This document shows positions 42,247-51,463 of a stretch of 64,000 nt of DNA, piece by piece. The DNA is from Spectribacter hydrogenoxidans (GTDB lineage Bacteria; Pseudomonadota; Gammaproteobacteria; Nevskiales; Salinisphaeraceae). The translations under genes and the position numbers were made by a program. Numbering within the stretch: the first letter of the stretch is position 1; each line of letters begins with the position of its first letter. Where the stretch lies: assembly GCF_031846275.1 (NCBI RefSeq), contig NZ_JAVRIB010000002.1:222571-286570 (forward strand). The letters run 5' to 3'. The notes under the pieces were generated by a model. The model ran no database searches. It was not told the DNA's origin and was given only the letters and a program-made list of their open reading frames with translations.

Positions 42247-44061
42247 ATGAGCTTGAATATTTTCCGCCTGATCATAATGAGCGCCGCGCTTGCCGCAGGC
42301 GCTAGCCTGATCGGTTGCGGCGGCGCCGATGGCGACGGTAGTCCCCCTACCACGCCGGTCGACAATGACGCCGACCAGGACGGCGTGAACGACGATGTCG
42401 ACAACTGCCCGTCCACCCCGAATCCGGCGCAGACCGACTCGGATGGGGATGGTATCGGTGACGCCTGCGACAACGATCGCGACGGTGACGGCATTGCCAA
42501 CGTGACCGACAACTGCCCGGACACGCCGAATCCGGATCAGATCGACCTGGACGGCGATGGGGTCGGCGACGTCTGCGACGACGTGGTTGACCGGGACGAC
42601 GACGGCGTTGTGGATGCGGACGATAATTGCCCGGCCATCCCGAATCCGAATCAGCTGGACGCCGATGGCGACGGCATCGGCGATGTCTGTGATGACGATC
42701 GCGATGGCGACGGTGTCGACAACGGGCCGGATAATTGCCCGGATACGTCGAATCCGGACCAGACCGATACCAATGGGGACGGCGTGGGCGACGCCTGCAC
42801 GGATGATGTGGACGGCGACGGCATTCCGGATGTCGCGGATAACTGCCCGACCACCCCCAACGCGAATCAGGCGGATAACGACGACGACGGCATCGGCGAT
42901 GTCTGTGACCCCGATGATGACAATGACGGGATCCTGGACGATGGCGATGATTCCGGCGCCGTGGACGACAATGTCTGCATGGACGGTGAGACGACCAATT
43001 GCGACGACAACTGTCAGTTCACCGCGAATGCCATGCAGGATGATCTGGATGGCGATGGCGCTGGTGATGTCTGTGACCCGGACACCGACGGCGACGGGAT
43101 CCTGGATGACGGTGACGGCTCCGGCGAGGCGGGGGACAACACCTGCGAGGCCGGGATGGTCACTGATTGCGACGACAATTGTCCGGTTACGCCCAACCCC
43201 GATCAGCTCGATGATGATGGCGACGGGGTAGGCGACGCCTGTGACGTGAGTGACCCGGTTGATACCGATGGCGATGGCATCAACGATCCGGATGACAATT
43301 GTCCGATGGTGGCCAATCCCGGACAGGCGGACCTGGACGGCGATGGCGTCGGCGATGTCTGCGATCCGGACACTGACGGCGACGGCATCCTGGATGACGG
43401 CGACGACTCGGGTGACCCGAATGACAACCCCTGCACGGGCGGGGACGTTGCGAATTGCGACGACAATTGCACGCGCACGCCGAATGCCGATCAGGCTGAT
43501 TCGGACATGGACGGGATTGGAAACGTCTGTGAGCTTGACGAGGTTGCCTGTGGTACTGGGCCGGAGGCCGAATTCCAGGCCTTGTTGCAGCCCGCCACGG
43601 TAGCCTCGGGCACCAATGGCCTGTGCCTGCTCTGTTCGGTACAGAACCCCGAGAATGTCGTTGACGCGGATCTGGCCAACGCGGCGCGCCTCAATGCAGC
43701 CGTCGACCTCCTCGGCAGCGTTTTCGTCAGCGTGACCAACGAGAACGGTGACCCAATCACCGCACCGGCCACGGTTGGCTTTGCGGTCAGCAGCCCGGAT
43801 GCGCTGCTCAGCGTGGATCTGCTGAGCGGACTGGAGATCCAACTGCTTTCCGATGGTGCGGTGGTGCAAAGCGAACCGGCCACACAACTGCTGGATCTCG
43901 ATCTGCTGGGCATCGTGAACGATGACGAAGTTCGTCTTGCCACCATTGCAGCCAACCAGGCGTTCGATGAAGTTCGCCTGACCTTCGGCGGTGTGGCGGA
44001 TGTACTCTCAAGCCTGGACGCTTTCGCGGCTTGCGTAAGGGATGATGCACCGGCGCCGTAG
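42247..44061 (+). CDS. Thrombospondin type-3 repeat lipoprotein
   Basis: 604 residues. Lipoprotein signal MSLNIFRLIIMSAALAAGASLIGC with lipid Cys at 24. Residues about 38-430 are an array of TSP3 repeats, of the type DNCPxTPNPDQxDxDGDGxGDxCD, whose Asp-rich loops bind calcium and whose cysteines pair as disulfides. The last 170 residues form a separate beta-rich domain beginning CGTGPEAEFQALLQPATVAS with a CLLCSVQNPENVVDADLANAARL segment, reminiscent of discoidin-like surface domains. ATG 42247 has CGGAGA upstream. Likely a surface-exposed stalk or adhesin partner of the OmpA protein. Confidence 0.85.
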   Translation: MSLNIFRLIIMSAALAAGASLIGCGGADGDGSPPTTPVDNDADQDGVNDDVDNCPSTPNPAQTDSDGDGIGDACDNDRDGDGIANVTDNCPDTPNPDQIDLDGDGVGDVCDDVVDRDDDGVVDADDNCPAIPNPNQLDADGDGIGDVCDDDRDGDGVDNGPDNCPDTSNPDQTDTNGDGVGDACTDDVDGDGIPDVADNCPTTPNANQADNDDDGIGDVCDPDDDNDGILDDGDDSGAVDDNVCMDGETTNCDDNCQFTANAMQDDLDGDGAGDVCDPDTDGDGILDDGDGSGEAGDNTCEAGMVTDCDDNCPVTPNPDQLDDDGDGVGDACDVSDPVDTDGDGINDPDDNCPMVANPGQADLDGDGVGDVCDPDTDGDGILDDGDDSGDPNDNPCTGGDVANCDDNCTRTPNADQADSDMDGIGNVCELDEVACGTGPEAEFQALLQPATVASGTNGLCLLCSVQNPENVVDADLANAARLNAAVDLLGSVFVSVTNENGDPITAPATVGFAVSSPDALLSVDLLSGLEIQLLSDGAVVQSEPATQLLDLDLLGIVNDDEVRLATIAANQAFDEVRLTFGGVADVLSSLDAFAACVRDDAPAP

Positions 44062-44127
44062 GGTTCTGCCGTGAGGCCATGACCGGGATCGGGGCCTGCC
44101 GCTTTCCCGGGAACGGTCGGCTTCACA

Positions 44128-44168
44128 GGTCCGGCATCGCCACTGACGCGATGCCGGACCTTTTTGTT
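44128..44168 (+). terminator. Intrinsic terminator after the TSP3 gene
   Basis: A perfect 13-bp stem (GGTCCGGCATCGC/GCGATGCCGGACC), 7-nt loop, then TTTTTGTT. It ends the unit that begins at the 40.2-kb promoter. Confidence 0.95.
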
Positions 44169-44198
44169 GGCCCCGGCAACTGCTGAGTACGATTCGTC

Positions 44199-45554
44199 AT
44201 GGATGCCCTGATGACCCAGCTCACGATCTCGCCGCTTGTCATCGCGGCCATGGTGTTTGGTGGGCTCGTCTTCGGTTTCGTGGCTGCCTGGGCAATCGTA
44301 CGCCTGCGCGAAGGGCGGCTGCTGGAACGCTTCGAGCACGCGCGCTCCCGGCTCGACGCAACCGAAACCCAGCTCGAGGAAACGCGCCGCCAGTTGTCGT
44401 CTCTGCAAAGCGAGAACGCCCGGCTGGAAACCCGGCTGGACAGTGAACGCCGCCAGGCCGAGGAAAAGCTCCAGCTTCTGACCGAGGCCCGGGACAGCTT
44501 GACCCACCAGTTCAAGACGCTGTCGCAGGAAATCCTCGAAGAGAAATCCAGGCGCTTCACCGAGCAGAACCGGGCAGGGCTGGAATCCCTTCTCAAGCCA
44601 TTGAGCGAGCGGATCGCCGGCTTCGAAAAGCAGGTGCGCGAGACCTACAATGAGGAGAACCGCCAGCGTGGGCAGCTCACCGAGCAGCTCCGTCAGCTGC
44701 GGGAACTCAATCAGCAGATCGCCGAGGACGCGGTCAATCTGACCAATGCGCTGAAGGGCGAATCCAAGACCCAGGGCAACTGGGGAGAGATGATCCTGGA
44801 AACGGTGCTGGAGCGCTCCGGCCTGCTGCCGGGCCAGCATTACGAGACCCAGTTCTCGCAGACCCGCGCCGAGGGCGGGCGCCGGATTCCGGATGCGGTG
44901 ATCCACCTGCCGGGGGAGCGGGCGATCGTGGTGGATTCCAAGGTGTCGCTGACGGCCTATCTGCGCCTGCACGAGGCCGAGGACGAAAGCGGCCGGGCGG
45001 TTGCCCTGCGCGAGCACCTCGAGTCCGTCCGCCGCCACCTGCGCCAGCTTTCGGACAAGGATTACCACGAGGTGCCCAACCAGGCGACGCTGGACTACGT
45101 GTTCATGTTCATTCCCTCGGAGGCGGCTTACGTGGAGGCGTTACGCGGCGATTTTTCCCTGCAGCGGCAGGCGCTGGAAGCCAATATCGCCATCGTTTCC
45201 CCGACGACGCTCATGCCCATGCTGCGGGCGGTCGCCAACCTCTGGCGATTGCAGAGCCAGGAGGAGAATGCCGCGGAAATTGCCCGCCGTGCCGGCGCCC
45301 TCTACGACAAGTTCAAGGGCTTCATCGATGACATGGACAAGCTCGACCGCGGTCTGAAAAGCGCGGTCAGTGCCTATGAGGACGCGCGCGGCAAGCTGGT
45401 GGATGGTCGCGGCAATCTGGTCACCCGGGCGGAGAAGCTCAAGAGCCTGGGGGCATCGGCCAGCAAGCGGCTGCCCGCCGAGTGGCGTCGGGCCGGGGCC
45501 ATCGGCGCCGGTGAAGATGATGATGAAGCCGAGGATCTGGACGAGTCGTCATGA
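44199..45554 (+). CDS. rmuC: DNA recombination protein RmuC homologue
   Basis: 451 residues: N-terminal membrane segment (ISPLVIAAMVFGGLVFGFVAAW), a long coiled coil (about 40-190), and the RmuC nuclease-like domain with GNWGEMILETVLERSGLLPG, GGRRIPDAVIHLPGERAIVVDSKVSL and MFIPSEAAYVEAL. RmuC limits inversions at short repeats; its enzymatic activity is inferred from fold (PD-(D/E)xK-like: the DAVI-VDSK motif). The C-terminus is acidic. The next gene overlaps it by 4 bp. Confidence 0.92.
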   Translation: MDALMTQLTISPLVIAAMVFGGLVFGFVAAWAIVRLREGRLLERFEHARSRLDATETQLEETRRQLSSLQSENARLETRLDSERRQAEEKLQLLTEARDSLTHQFKTLSQEILEEKSRRFTEQNRAGLESLLKPLSERIAGFEKQVRETYNEENRQRGQLTEQLRQLRELNQQIAEDAVNLTNALKGESKTQGNWGEMILETVLERSGLLPGQHYETQFSQTRAEGGRRIPDAVIHLPGERAIVVDSKVSLTAYLRLHEAEDESGRAVALREHLESVRRHLRQLSDKDYHEVPNQATLDYVFMFIPSEAAYVEALRGDFSLQRQALEANIAIVSPTTLMPMLRAVANLWRLQSQEENAAEIARRAGALYDKFKGFIDDMDKLDRGLKSAVSAYEDARGKLVDGRGNLVTRAEKLKSLGASASKRLPAEWRRAGAIGAGEDDDEAEDLDESS

Positions 45555-46468
45555 CTGCCGGCGTTCAATCCTTCGATATCCACGCCAACGGGCTGCGATT
45601 CGCCGTCCGTGCCGCGGGCGAGGGCCCGCTGGTGCTTTGTCTGCACGGCTTTCCCGATTCGGCCCACACGTTCGACGACCTGCTGCCGCGTCTGGCAGCC
45701 GAAGGCTATCGGGCCGTGGCGCCGTTCCTGCGTGGCTATGCCCCCACGGCGGCACCGCGGGATGGCGATTGCCGCGTGCCCACACTCGCGCGGGACGTGC
45801 TGGGTCTGGCCGATGCCCTGGGCGCGCGGCGCTTCTCGCTGGTCGGGCACGACTGGGGTTCGGTGGTTGCGCTGACCACGGCGGCGATGGCGCCAAGCCG
45901 GGTCGACCGGGTGGTAGCAGCCGCGGTACCACCGCTGCGCTGGTTTCTGGCGAACATGCGCCCGGCGCAGATCCTGCGCTCCTGGTACATCGGCTACTTC
46001 CAGCTGCCGGGCTGGCCGGAAACCCATCTCGGGCTCTCGGACGGTCGCTTCATTGAATGGATATGGCGGCGCTGGGCGCCGGACTGGGATTTCACCGAGG
46101 CCGATATCGCGCCCGTGCGGGCGGCGCTGGCAACGCGGGCCGCGCGCCGGGCCGTCCTCGGGTATTACCGTGGTCTGCCGGGCGCGTTGTTGAGTCTGCG
46201 CCGTGCCAGCCGGCGAGGCTGGCTGATTGCGCCGCCCCGGCAGTCAACCCTTTGCATCTATGGCGAACACGATGGGTGCATCGGGCCGGAAATGTGGCGG
46301 GGCGTGACCGGTGCCGATTGTCGCGTTGCCGGCCTGGACGCCGGTCATTTCATGCACCGCAAACAGCCGGAAGCATTCGCCGGGATGGTGACGGATTTTC
46401 TCTCCGAAGGCGGCATGAATGCCGCCCTACGGTCCGGTCGGCAGGCCGACGCCCGGCAGCTCGCGTAG
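45551..46468 (+). CDS. Alpha/beta hydrolase, epoxide-hydrolase-like
   Basis: 305 residues with CLHGFPDSAHTFDDLLPRL, the elbow GHDWGS (aspartate nucleophile), and histidine in LDAGHFMHRKQPEAF. Cap region about 130-220. It resembles the hydrolase at 11.3-12.3 kb in the GHDWG elbow but is clearly a different gene. Start ATG overlaps the rmuC stop (ATGA), suggesting co-translation though no functional link is evident. The last 20 residues (MNAALRSGRQADARQLA) look like run-on into the intergenic hairpin. Confidence 0.85.
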   Translation: MTAGVQSFDIHANGLRFAVRAAGEGPLVLCLHGFPDSAHTFDDLLPRLAAEGYRAVAPFLRGYAPTAAPRDGDCRVPTLARDVLGLADALGARRFSLVGHDWGSVVALTTAAMAPSRVDRVVAAAVPPLRWFLANMRPAQILRSWYIGYFQLPGWPETHLGLSDGRFIEWIWRRWAPDWDFTEADIAPVRAALATRAARRAVLGYYRGLPGALLSLRRASRRGWLIAPPRQSTLCIYGEHDGCIGPEMWRGVTGADCRVAGLDAGHFMHRKQPEAFAGMVTDFLSEGGMNAALRSGRQADARQLA

Positions 46469-46486
46469 GGCCGGATTCATCCGGCC
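46469..46486. other. Hairpin between convergent genes
   Basis: GGCCGGAT-TC-ATCCGGCC is a perfect 8-bp inverted repeat just after the hydrolase stop, between it and the convergent RND gene. No T-run; possibly a weak bidirectional terminator. Confidence 0.5.
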
Positions 46487-46520
46487 GCCCCGATTCGCCG
46501 CGGTAACCCGGTTCCGGGTA

Positions 46521-48992
46521 TCAGGTGCGCTGCGGCGCCAGATGTGAAAACGCCCGGAACCGCACCAGCAACAGCGGCAGCAGGGTCAGGTTGGCAATCA
46601 GGGCCAGCACCATGGCGGCGCCAGTGAGCAGGCCGAAGTAGATCGTCGGCACGAAGTTCGACAGCACCAGAATCGAGAATCCCAGCGTGACGGTCACGGT
46701 GGTGTAGTACACCGCCCGGCCGACGGTGGCGTGTGACCGCTGCACTGCGGCGGCATAGTCACCATCCTGCTGGATTTCGTCACGAAAGCGATGCGCGTAG
46801 TGAATGGTGTCGTGCACGCCAATGCCCACGGTGATCGCCGCGATGGTGATGGTCATGATGTCCAGCGGAATCCCGATCCATCCCATCAGGCCCAGCACGG
46901 CGCTGGCGGCAACCATGGTCGGCGCCACCCCGATCAGCGCGACCTTGAATGATCGGAACAGCAGCAACAGCATCAGGGCGATGGCGGCAAACACCACGCC
47001 GAGGGTGAGAATCTGTGACCGGAACAGGCTCTGCAGCACGTTGTTGTAGAGCACCAGCGGACCGGTCAGGTGAATCTGCTCGGCGGCCAGGCCGAACTTG
47101 TCCTGCAGATCGGTGCGGATCTTCTTCAACAAGGCGGAACGGTTCAGGTTCTCGTCGGAGTCGATCACTCGAACGCTCAGCCGGACCTGATTGCCGTTCG
47201 GCCCCAGATAGGGGTCGAACAGCGTTTCCTTGATCTCGGTGGGCAACCGGTCGTAGATCAGCGCCAGCGCGAAGTTGTCCAGCGGGCCGCCGTTGATCTG
47301 GGTGAGCATATCCATGGTGGTGTCCAGCGACAGCACCTTGCCGGTTTCCGGCAGCTCGTCCAGATAATTGTGGATGGGGTCGAGTTCCTCCAGCGTGAAG
47401 CTGTTGAACCAGTAGCTGTTGGCGCTCATGCCGCCGTCGCCGCTTTCCTGTGCAGCCTCCTCGCCGATCGGGAAGCCCTCCGGCGCGTCGATGATGATGT
47501 CCAGCGGGGTGGTGCCGCCCAGCTTCTTGTCGATCAGCACCATGCCCTGGTAGATCTCGGTGGATTCCTTGAAGTAGTCGATGAAGCGGTTCTCCACCCC
47601 CAGCCGGCTGATGCCTGTCGCGGCGATCACGACAATCAGGGCATAGGCCAACCACGTCAGCCCGGGGAAACGCGCCACCGTCCGCGCGAAGCCGCCGGTG
47701 ATGCCGGCGGTGATGTCGCGGTCGCCGAACACCGGCGTGCCGGCGCTCAGCCTCGCCAGGGCCGCCGGGTACAGGGCAAACACCACCACGAACGCGATGG
47801 CCATGCCGCAGACCATCATGTAGCCGAAGTCGATCACCGGGCGAATCCCGCTGACGATCAGCGAGGCGAACGACACCATCGTCGTCAGCACCGTGAATAC
47901 GGACGGTGAAAACTTGCTGCGCAGGGTCTCGCTGATCAACGCCCCGTGCCGGGCATCCGGGTTCTCTGCGTGCAGTTCGAGCTGACGCACGACCAGATGC
48001 ACGATCAGGGACAGGGTGAGGATCAGCACCAGCGAGATGAAGTTGGACGACACCACGGTCACGTGCCAGCCCATCGCGCCGAGAAAACCGAACACGCTCA
48101 GAGCCACCGTGGCGCAGATCGCCGCCGGCACCAGCACCCAGCGCACACGGCGGAAGATCACCGCCAGCAGCAGGATCAGCAGCACACCGACGCCGGCACC
48201 GAACACCTGAATGTCGCTGCGCACGAACTCGATCATGTCCACCGCAATCATCGGCAGACCGCCCATGTGGATGGTGGCGCCGTCGCGGTACGGGTTCAGA
48301 ATCTCGCGCACCTCGGCGATCATTGCCGCCTGTTCGCTCTGCTGTTGCCCGCTTACGGTGTCGAATTCGGCTTCCAGTTCCGTCAGCCGGTTTGCCTCGG
48401 CCTCGCTCAGCCCTTCGGCTTCCCGCTTGCGGCGCAGCTCGTTCCGGCTGTCGCGCAGTTCGTGATACTGCTCGTCCCGTTTCAGGGTGAGCAGCATGGC
48501 CGTGGTCTGCGCGTCGTCGCTGAGCAGCAGATCCTCGTACAGCGGGCTGGTCAGGAACTCCTCCCGTGCCAGTTCCGGGTCGGTATCCTCGTCGAACAGG
48601 GTGCGGATGCCCTTCTGGATTTCCGAAAACGACACCGGCGGGCTGTCGATCAGCGGCACGTTCAGGATGCTGGTGACCTCCGCGATCATCCCGACGTCGG
48701 CCAGTTCCTCCTGCAGCGCTTCCAGCCGGTCAAGCGCCGGCCGGTTGAACAACCCGTCGGCCGGGTTGTAGGTGACGATCAGGAAATCCTGCGAGCCGTA
48801 GCGTTCCGTCATCTTCTGGTAGAACGCCAGGTCCTCGTCGTTCTCCAGCACCAGCGAATCCGCCGAGGCATCCAGCCGGAAATCCTGAGCAAAGAATGCC
48901 GCTGCGGCGGCGACTACGGCGGCAAGCAGCCACATCACCCACGGTTGCTCGAGACCAAAGCGTTCGTAGAGCGCGAAGAGAGAGTTTTTCAT
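46521..48992 (-). CDS. RND superfamily (MMPL-like) exporter
   Basis: 823-residue inner-membrane transporter with two halves, each a single N-terminal membrane helix, a periplasmic loop and a block of five hydrophobic segments. First half: VMWLLAAVVAAAAAFFAQ, loop 40-245, membrane block about 250-400. Second half: membrane helix near 430, loop to 600, block to the end. Conserved acidic and histidine residues lie in ITVGIGVHDTIHYAHRF. This HpnN/MMPL-like group is often encoded near DUF1302/DUF1329 genes, as in this genome about 18 kb away, and is thought to move hydrophobic lipids. Gene on its own; start ATG 48992. Confidence 0.87.
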   Translation of the reverse strand: MKNSLFALYERFGLEQPWVMWLLAAVVAAAAAFFAQDFRLDASADSLVLENDEDLAFYQKMTERYGSQDFLIVTYNPADGLFNRPALDRLEALQEELADVGMIAEVTSILNVPLIDSPPVSFSEIQKGIRTLFDEDTDPELAREEFLTSPLYEDLLLSDDAQTTAMLLTLKRDEQYHELRDSRNELRRKREAEGLSEAEANRLTELEAEFDTVSGQQQSEQAAMIAEVREILNPYRDGATIHMGGLPMIAVDMIEFVRSDIQVFGAGVGVLLILLLAVIFRRVRWVLVPAAICATVALSVFGFLGAMGWHVTVVSSNFISLVLILTLSLIVHLVVRQLELHAENPDARHGALISETLRSKFSPSVFTVLTTMVSFASLIVSGIRPVIDFGYMMVCGMAIAFVVVFALYPAALARLSAGTPVFGDRDITAGITGGFARTVARFPGLTWLAYALIVVIAATGISRLGVENRFIDYFKESTEIYQGMVLIDKKLGGTTPLDIIIDAPEGFPIGEEAAQESGDGGMSANSYWFNSFTLEELDPIHNYLDELPETGKVLSLDTTMDMLTQINGGPLDNFALALIYDRLPTEIKETLFDPYLGPNGNQVRLSVRVIDSDENLNRSALLKKIRTDLQDKFGLAAEQIHLTGPLVLYNNVLQSLFRSQILTLGVVFAAIALMLLLLFRSFKVALIGVAPTMVAASAVLGLMGWIGIPLDIMTITIAAITVGIGVHDTIHYAHRFRDEIQQDGDYAAAVQRSHATVGRAVYYTTVTVTLGFSILVLSNFVPTIYFGLLTGAAMVLALIANLTLLPLLLVRFRAFSHLAPQRT

Positions 48993-49091
48993 CGATCATC
49001 CGCTGGTAATGGAGGCGTGCCGGCGAATTGGCCGCCGTTGCACCGGACCCGGAGCACTGGTGGATGACGGGCCGGCCCGCTGGCCGAGATG

Positions 49092-50801
49092 TTACGCGAA
49101 ATCCCGGTCGGAAAACGTGGCCAGAACCTCGATTGCGGCCATGAGGTTGTGCTGCACATTATCGCAGCGGATTTCGTTGTGATACACCGTCGTGCGCAGG
49201 CCGCCATGCACGCGGTCGCGGAGGTCCTCGGGCACGTAGAACATGTCGACCTCATCCTTGAACTGCAGCTGCATGGCGCTGCGCAGGCCCAGCCTGATGG
49301 CCGCTCGATAGCGGCGAGCCCGTTTTCGTTGTTTGCATGCCACCGCCAGACGGTAGGCTTCAATCAGCCCCTCAAGATAAACGCCGGTAGACGATGCGTG
49401 AGGCGGCCCCCATGGCTGATCCGGATTATAGAACCGGCCGATGGTATCTGCGGTGGGTGCCGTGCGTTCTGTTTGCTGGGCGTGTTCCACCAGCCAGTCG
49501 TTCATTTCGAACACGAAATCGGCCAGCTCGTCATCACGGGTCAACTGCCACATGCGGCAGTACGCCATCGTATGCCACGGTACAAACGCGGGGTTTCGGC
49601 GCCGGCGATGCCACTTCCGATAGAAGTGGAACGACGTCATGAAACGGACGTGCAGACCGGTATCCCTTGATTCCTCGAACAGCCGAACCCAGTAAACCAG
49701 CGCCTCGCCGGGATAGAAGTTCTGGCAATCGTTGCGGTCGGGCGGTTTGACGAATGTTCGAAACGAGCCGTTCGGTTGCCATAGCTCGGCGACCGACCGC
49801 TGCAGCGCCTGACGTTGCCGTTGCCACGTTTCCCGGGACGGGTGAGTCTCCAGCGCCAGCGCGGCAAGCGCCAGCCCACCGAGCTTGATCTTCCGATTCC
49901 ATTCAATCAGCCCGTAGCCGTTTCTTTCCTGGTAGTACGCTTTCAGGTTGTAACGGATATTGTGCTCGGCGCGTTCCATCAACGCCTCGTCCTGCCAATG
50001 CCGCGCAGCGCGGATAAGCGCCAGCGTGGCCATCCACTGGCGAATCATGTTGTTGGCCTTGGATTCCTTGCGAATGCTTGGCCAGTACTTGTAGGTCATC
50101 CGGCCATTGGCTCGCAGATTCGCTGTCATCCAGTCAGTGGCACGCCTTGCAAACGCCTCCACGCCGGCGCGCGTGACGGCCGCCATGGGCACGGTGCGGC
50201 TGCCGCGCTGCATGGCGAGCGCGGCTGCTGGCTCCGGGTTTTCTGTCTTGACCATGACAAGCCATTGGCTGGCATCGAACGTCCGGACCTCGGCTTGCGT
50301 CATATCTTTCTCGGACAGCTTGAACTCACGCCGAAACACGCCCTCAGTTGCCTCTTTCGACCGATTGGTGGCGAGCATGTAAGTGGGCGCATATCGGGCC
50401 AAGTGATCGCCCTGCCGGATAGCCAGCCCGCGGATGCCGCGCTGGACATTGGGCAGTAATGGTTCCCCGTCCGGCGGGTGCGATCGAGGTTGATGCGTCA
50501 GGACTAATTCCAGGGTGTCGATTCCCGCTTTCGTTGTCTGGCCGGAGACCTGTCGAACCGCGTTCGTGATCGCTGAATGCGTCGACTCACCCGCCCCCCA
50601 CGCATCGGCCAGGCGCCGCCCCGCGCGCCGGGCGGCGACATATACCGGCCCATCGAGGTGCGCGAGCCGAGTCAGAGGGGGGAGATCATGGGTCGGGTTT
50701 CCCGACCAGGCGGCCAGCACGATATCTGCCAGCGCAGCGTCGTCAGCGCTATCGATGGATACCCTGCTTGTCGGTAGTTTGCGCCGCCGCCAGAGCCGCA
50801 T
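49092..50801 (-). CDS. Unknown protein, probable helical-toroid domain, next to the capsule locus
   Basis: 569 residues, no signal peptide or membrane segment. Residues about 45-200 contain alpha/beta sequence (GPVYVAARRAGRRLADAW; PNVQRGIRGLAIRQGDHLAR) that recalls AMMECR1-type folds, but only weakly. Residues about 215-560 look like an alpha/alpha toroid as in glycoside hydrolases and epimerases: SNMIRQWMATLALIRAAR-like helices, GLIEWNRKIKLGGLALAAL, WHTMAYCRMWQLTRDDELA and PHASSTGVYLEGLIEAYRLA. I cannot name a family. Divergent from the phosphatase that opens the capsule genes, so a role in surface-polysaccharide modification is an inference only. Confidence 0.75.
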   Translation of the reverse strand: MRLWRRRKLPTSRVSIDSADDAALADIVLAAWSGNPTHDLPPLTRLAHLDGPVYVAARRAGRRLADAWGAGESTHSAITNAVRQVSGQTTKAGIDTLELVLTHQPRSHPPDGEPLLPNVQRGIRGLAIRQGDHLARYAPTYMLATNRSKEATEGVFRREFKLSEKDMTQAEVRTFDASQWLVMVKTENPEPAAALAMQRGSRTVPMAAVTRAGVEAFARRATDWMTANLRANGRMTYKYWPSIRKESKANNMIRQWMATLALIRAARHWQDEALMERAEHNIRYNLKAYYQERNGYGLIEWNRKIKLGGLALAALALETHPSRETWQRQRQALQRSVAELWQPNGSFRTFVKPPDRNDCQNFYPGEALVYWVRLFEESRDTGLHVRFMTSFHFYRKWHRRRRNPAFVPWHTMAYCRMWQLTRDDELADFVFEMNDWLVEHAQQTERTAPTADTIGRFYNPDQPWGPPHASSTGVYLEGLIEAYRLAVACKQRKRARRYRAAIRLGLRSAMQLQFKDEVDMFYVPEDLRDRVHGGLRTTVYHNEIRCDNVQHNLMAAIEVLATFSDRDFA

Positions 50802-50860
50802 GGGACCTCGCTCGTCTAGCTGGAGCCTGCATTGTAGCCGGGGTTCTCCGCGCCCGGCCT

Positions 50861-50869
50861 TGCTATGAT
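50861..50869 (+). promoter_or_regulatory. Extended -10 promoter element before the phosphatase gene
   Basis: TGCTATGAT is an extended -10 (TG-N-TATGAT). No good -35 was found. RNA would begin near 50876, so the ATG at 50865, which lies inside the -10, cannot be the translation start. Confidence 0.55.
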
Positions 50870-50900
50870 TTACATTTGTATCGAGTGCTTGAGGCTGATC

Positions 50901-51344
50901 TTGATTAAACGTGTATCCACGGTATGTACCGGCAATATCTGCCGAAGCCCCCTCGCCGAAGCGATACTGCGCAAGGCGCTACCGGAATGCGAGGTAACCT
51001 CGGCGGGCGTAGGAGCCCTGGTCGGCTACCCGGCGGAAGATCACGCGCAGGCCATTGCCAGTGAAAACGGGCTGGATATTATGACCCACCGCGCCCGGCA
51101 GGTGACCGCGGCATGGGCCGCGGAACAGGATCTCATCCTGACCATGGATGCCGGGCACAACGAGTGGTTCTTCCGGCACGCGCCCCAGATTCGCGGGCGG
51201 ATTTTCCTTCTGGGGCATTGGCAAAACACGACGGAAGTGCCAGACCCCTACGGTCATGATCGGGCGGCTTTCGAGAAAGCCTTTGCGCAAATCAGCGCGT
51301 TCTCGGCAGACTGGATTTCCCGTATTCGGGTAATGAACGGCTGA
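50901..51344 (+). CDS. etp: Low molecular weight protein-tyrosine phosphatase (Wzb/Etp type)
   Basis: 147 residues from a TTG start. The P-loop CTGNICRSP (C9, R15) is near the N-terminus and the general-acid aspartate is in VPDPYGHD. In capsule systems this enzyme dephosphorylates the tyrosine kinase Wzc/Etk, here encoded at 57.3-59.6 kb. TTG 50901 is preferred: GAGG lies 6-8 nt upstream, and the protein then begins just before the P-loop as in Wzb. In E. coli the order is gfcABCDE-etp-etk; here the phosphatase comes first. Confidence 0.88.
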   Translation: MIKRVSTVCTGNICRSPLAEAILRKALPECEVTSAGVGALVGYPAEDHAQAIASENGLDIMTHRARQVTAAWAAEQDLILTMDAGHNEWFFRHAPQIRGRIFLLGHWQNTTEVPDPYGHDRAAFEKAFAQISAFSADWISRIRVMNG

Positions 51345-51447
51345 TTATCGCGCGCTTGTTCGTGGATACACGCCAAACTGCAAGCAACCGAACTCCGCGA
51401 CCGAGCATTTCCGCAGGCCCCGCCGTTGTACCGATCATGAACTCGCC

Positions 51448-51463
51448 TTAACAATTTCTTAAC
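51448..51463. promoter_or_regulatory. TTAAC direct repeat, 11-bp period
   Basis: TTAAC occurs at 51448-51452 and 51459-51463, the half-site spacing used by OmpR/PhoB-type response regulators. It lies 150 bp before the GfcA-like gene in a 272-bp gap that has no gene. The regulator is unknown. Confidence 0.35.

Noticed and set aside
42115..43887. 590-codon minus-strand frame rich in Val/Ile/Arg repeats
   Set aside because: Exact antisense of the TSP3 Asp-rich repeats; the repetitive look is inherited from them.
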